Shown: one piece after another, positions 34,532 to 35,660 of the stretch | How positions within the stretch are numbered: position 1 is the first letter of the stretch | How the letters are laid out: each line of letters begins with the position of its first letter | NCBI RefSeq assembly: GCF_018613655.1 | Contig: NZ_JAGGPW010000011.1 | Coordinates: forward strand, 1 to 35,660 | Length of the DNA: 35,660 nt | DNA from: Planococcus sp. ISL-109 | GTDB lineage: Bacteria; Bacillota; Bacilli; Bacillales_A; Planococcaceae | Direction: 5' to 3' | Position numbers and translations under genes: made by a program | Notes under the pieces: generated by a model | Databases searched by the model: none | What the model was told of the DNA's origin: nothing | What the model saw: the letters and a program-made list of their open reading frames with translations, nothing else

Positions 34532-35501
34532 CGAATGTCTCCGGGTAAATCAATTCTGCCAGCGTCATTAAGCCTTCCGTTAGGCGTGGGCCTGAACGTG
34601 TCACCGTGTCAGAATCCAAATCATAAACGGCATCTTCCTTGACCGCGGTGATATCCGCGTAACCGCTCCGTTCTTTGATCTGCTCGACAGCGTTCTCGAC
34701 ATAAGAACCTTCAGTCGTAATGATGATATCAGGATTGGCCGCGACAACTGCTTCCGGGTCCATGCTGATCCAGCCTTGTTGATCTCCTGCTACGTTTTCT
34801 GCTTGAATTATCGTCAGCATTTCATCAATGAACGTGCCCGACCCAGCTGTATAAAGTTCCGGTTCGCTGCCGATTTCCACAAAGACCGACTTCGATTCTT
34901 CGACGCCTGCTGCCATTTCTTCAATTTCCGCCACTTGCATTTCCATTTCTTCAACTAAGGCGTCTGCTTCTTCTACTGCACCCGACGCTTGCCCGATGAC
35001 TGAAATCGTTTCATACACTTCCTCAAAGCTTTCAGCATTTTCCACGACGAAGACGTTCAGTCCGGCATCGCGCAATTGTTGAAGCCCTTCCTTCCCCATA
35101 CCAAGCCCGGATTCATGAGCTAATACGACATCCGGCTGCAAACTAATGATTTTTTCCACATTGAATTCCTGTCCGCCAATCTTCTCAATATCTGCTACTT
35201 CTTCCGGATAATTATCGAAATCAGAAACCCCGACCATTTTTTCGCCGAGCCCCAGTTCGTAAGCAATTTCCGTATTGGAAGGAATCATCGAGACGAATGA
35301 TTCCGGTTGTTCTTCAATGACGACTTCATCACCCACTGCATCGACTAATGTTACTGGGAATTCCGCTTCCGCCACTTCCGTAGGCGGTTCAGCCGGCGTT
35401 TCAACGTCCTGTTCTTCTACCGGTGCCGCCTCGTCGCCGCAACCAGTCAATACGATAGCGGCCATTCCTGCAGCCACCCCAAATTTCCATGTCTTTTTCA
35501 T
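34524..35501 (-). CDS. btuF: Corrinoid-binding lipoprotein BtuF
   Basis: Substrate-binding lipoprotein anchored outside the cell. The N-terminus has a basic start, hydrophobic stretch and lipobox LTGC with the acylated cysteine at 21, followed by a low-complexity acidic/proline linker (about 22-48). The rest is a BtuF/FhuD-like two-lobed periplasmic-binding domain (DAVGDEVVIEEQPESFVSMIPSNTEIAYELG...; LQPDVVLAHES; NPDIIITTEG), with a long helix joining lobes (acidic segment about 170-200). The 325-residue length is normal. ATG 35501 follows AGGAGGAAGAG. It is the first gene of the operon. I see no cobalamin riboswitch in the 159 nt upstream. Confidence 0.92.
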   Translation of the reverse strand: MKKTWKFGVAAGMAAIVLTGCGDEAAPVEEQDVETPAEPPTEVAEAEFPVTLVDAVGDEVVIEEQPESFVSMIPSNTEIAYELGLGEKMVGVSDFDNYPEEVADIEKIGGQEFNVEKIISLQPDVVLAHESGLGMGKEGLQQLRDAGLNVFVVENAESFEEVYETISVIGQASGAVEEADALVEEMEMQVAEIEEMAAGVEESKSVFVEIGSEPELYTAGSGTFIDEMLTIIQAENVAGDQQGWISMDPEAVVAANPDIIITTEGSYVENAVEQIKERSGYADITAVKEDAVYDLDSDTVTRSGPRLTEGLMTLAELIYPETFGE

Positions 35502-35537
35502 CTCTTCTTCCTCCTAGTGTTTTTTTATATTTTCCCT

Positions 35538-35555
35538 ACCAAGCGCTCGCTCGGG
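35538..35555. promoter_or_regulatory. Candidate TetR operator, site C (upstream of btuF)
   Basis: ACCAAGCG-CT-CGCTCGGG shows 6 of 8 half-site symmetry and shares 14 of 18 bases with site B (23439-23456). It lies 37 nt upstream of the btuF start and would cover the -35 region if TATAAA (minus strand, 35524-35529) is the -10. No good -35 hexamer is visible. Confidence 0.45.
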
Positions 35556-35587
35556 AATGAATTGCCCAGTTGCTCAAGCGCTTCCAC

Positions 35588-35655
35588 TTTTCTTGGTGTC
35601 CAGTTCCAGCGCCTAGCTCCTCGGGTCATAAGCCACTCTGGCTGTGCGGCTGAAA
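35588..35655 (+). repeat. Diverged relative of the 122-bp repeat family
   Basis: TTTTCTTGGTGTCCAG, CCAG, CTCGGGTCATAAGCC and GGCTGTGCGGC recur in the same order as in the units at 23171-23414, with substitutions and a different middle (TTCCAGCGCCTAGCTC). It runs up to the window edge. Similar intergenic sequences are common in Bacillales genomes; function unknown. Confidence 0.75.
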
Positions 35656-35660
35656 ACATG

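Noticed and set aside
35502..35660. Possible cobalamin riboswitch upstream of btuF
   Set aside because: I looked for B12-box-like conserved segments and an associated terminator or sequestering stem and found none in the available 159 nt; the GCCACT-like word at 35632 belongs to the dispersed repeat. A riboswitch further upstream cannot be excluded.

Overview
The window reads as low-to-mid GC Bacillota chromosome. Gene order (prmC-prfA-tdk-rpmE-rho-glpX-murZ-tal-fba-spo0F-pyrG-rpoE) matches the Bacillus subtilis ywl/ywj region. Base composition, the style of the dispersed repeats and the fatty-acid genes beside rpoE suggest the Planococcaceae (Planococcus/Planomicrobium-like); that genus guess is inference. 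All genes but one (a DUF2529/YwjG gene) lie on the minus strand, so transcription runs from high to low coordinates.

Region 1 (about 1-13.6 kb) is housekeeping: ywlC, prmC, prfA, tdk, rpmE, rho, glpX, murZ, a transaldolase-like gene, fba, spo0F, a divergent DUF2529 gene, pyrG, rpoE and a small membrane protein. Visible regulation includes a pyrG leader that starts GGGC and carries a C-rich attenuator (the CTP-sensing reiterative-transcription layout), a consensus-like promoter and structured leader for rpmE, and good intrinsic terminators after several genes.

Region 2 (13.6-14.8 kb) has no convincing gene. It holds a GC-rich palindromic element, related to a fragment at the very start of the window, and three diverged copies of a longer repeat.

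Region 3 (14.8-25.9 kb) is an acyl-CoA catabolic block. One operon runs thiolase, 3-hydroxybutyryl-CoA dehydrogenase, two acyl-CoA dehydrogenases, a TetR regulator, then the fused AdoCbl-dependent mutase IcmF. Upstream lies fadF, a membrane iron-sulfur protein that passes electrons from acyl-CoA dehydrogenases (via ETF) to quinone. Together these could take isobutyryl-CoA to butyryl-CoA and on to acetyl-CoA, with an enoyl-CoA hydratase supplied from elsewhere. A near-perfect CcpA cre site precedes the thiolase. 122-bp tandem repeats lie between the two transcription units.

Region 4 (26.1-35.5 kb) is a tightly overlapped twelve-gene corrinoid salvage operon: btuF, btuC, btuD-cbiZ fusion, cbiB, cobD, cobU, cobS, cobC, a second CobU-like gene, a PduO-type adenosyltransferase, cblT and cblS. 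It can import corrinoids, remodel cobinamides, salvage alpha-ribazole and make adenosylcobalamin, the cofactor IcmF needs. No corrin-ring genes and no cobT are present.

The most interesting inference is that three similar TetR-type palindromes (same 8-CT-8 layout) lie upstream of fadF, the thiolase-icmF operon and btuF. This could place the IcmF/beta-oxidation genes and cofactor salvage under one regulator. A second is that the two CobU-like proteins have complementary losses of conserved CobU motifs.
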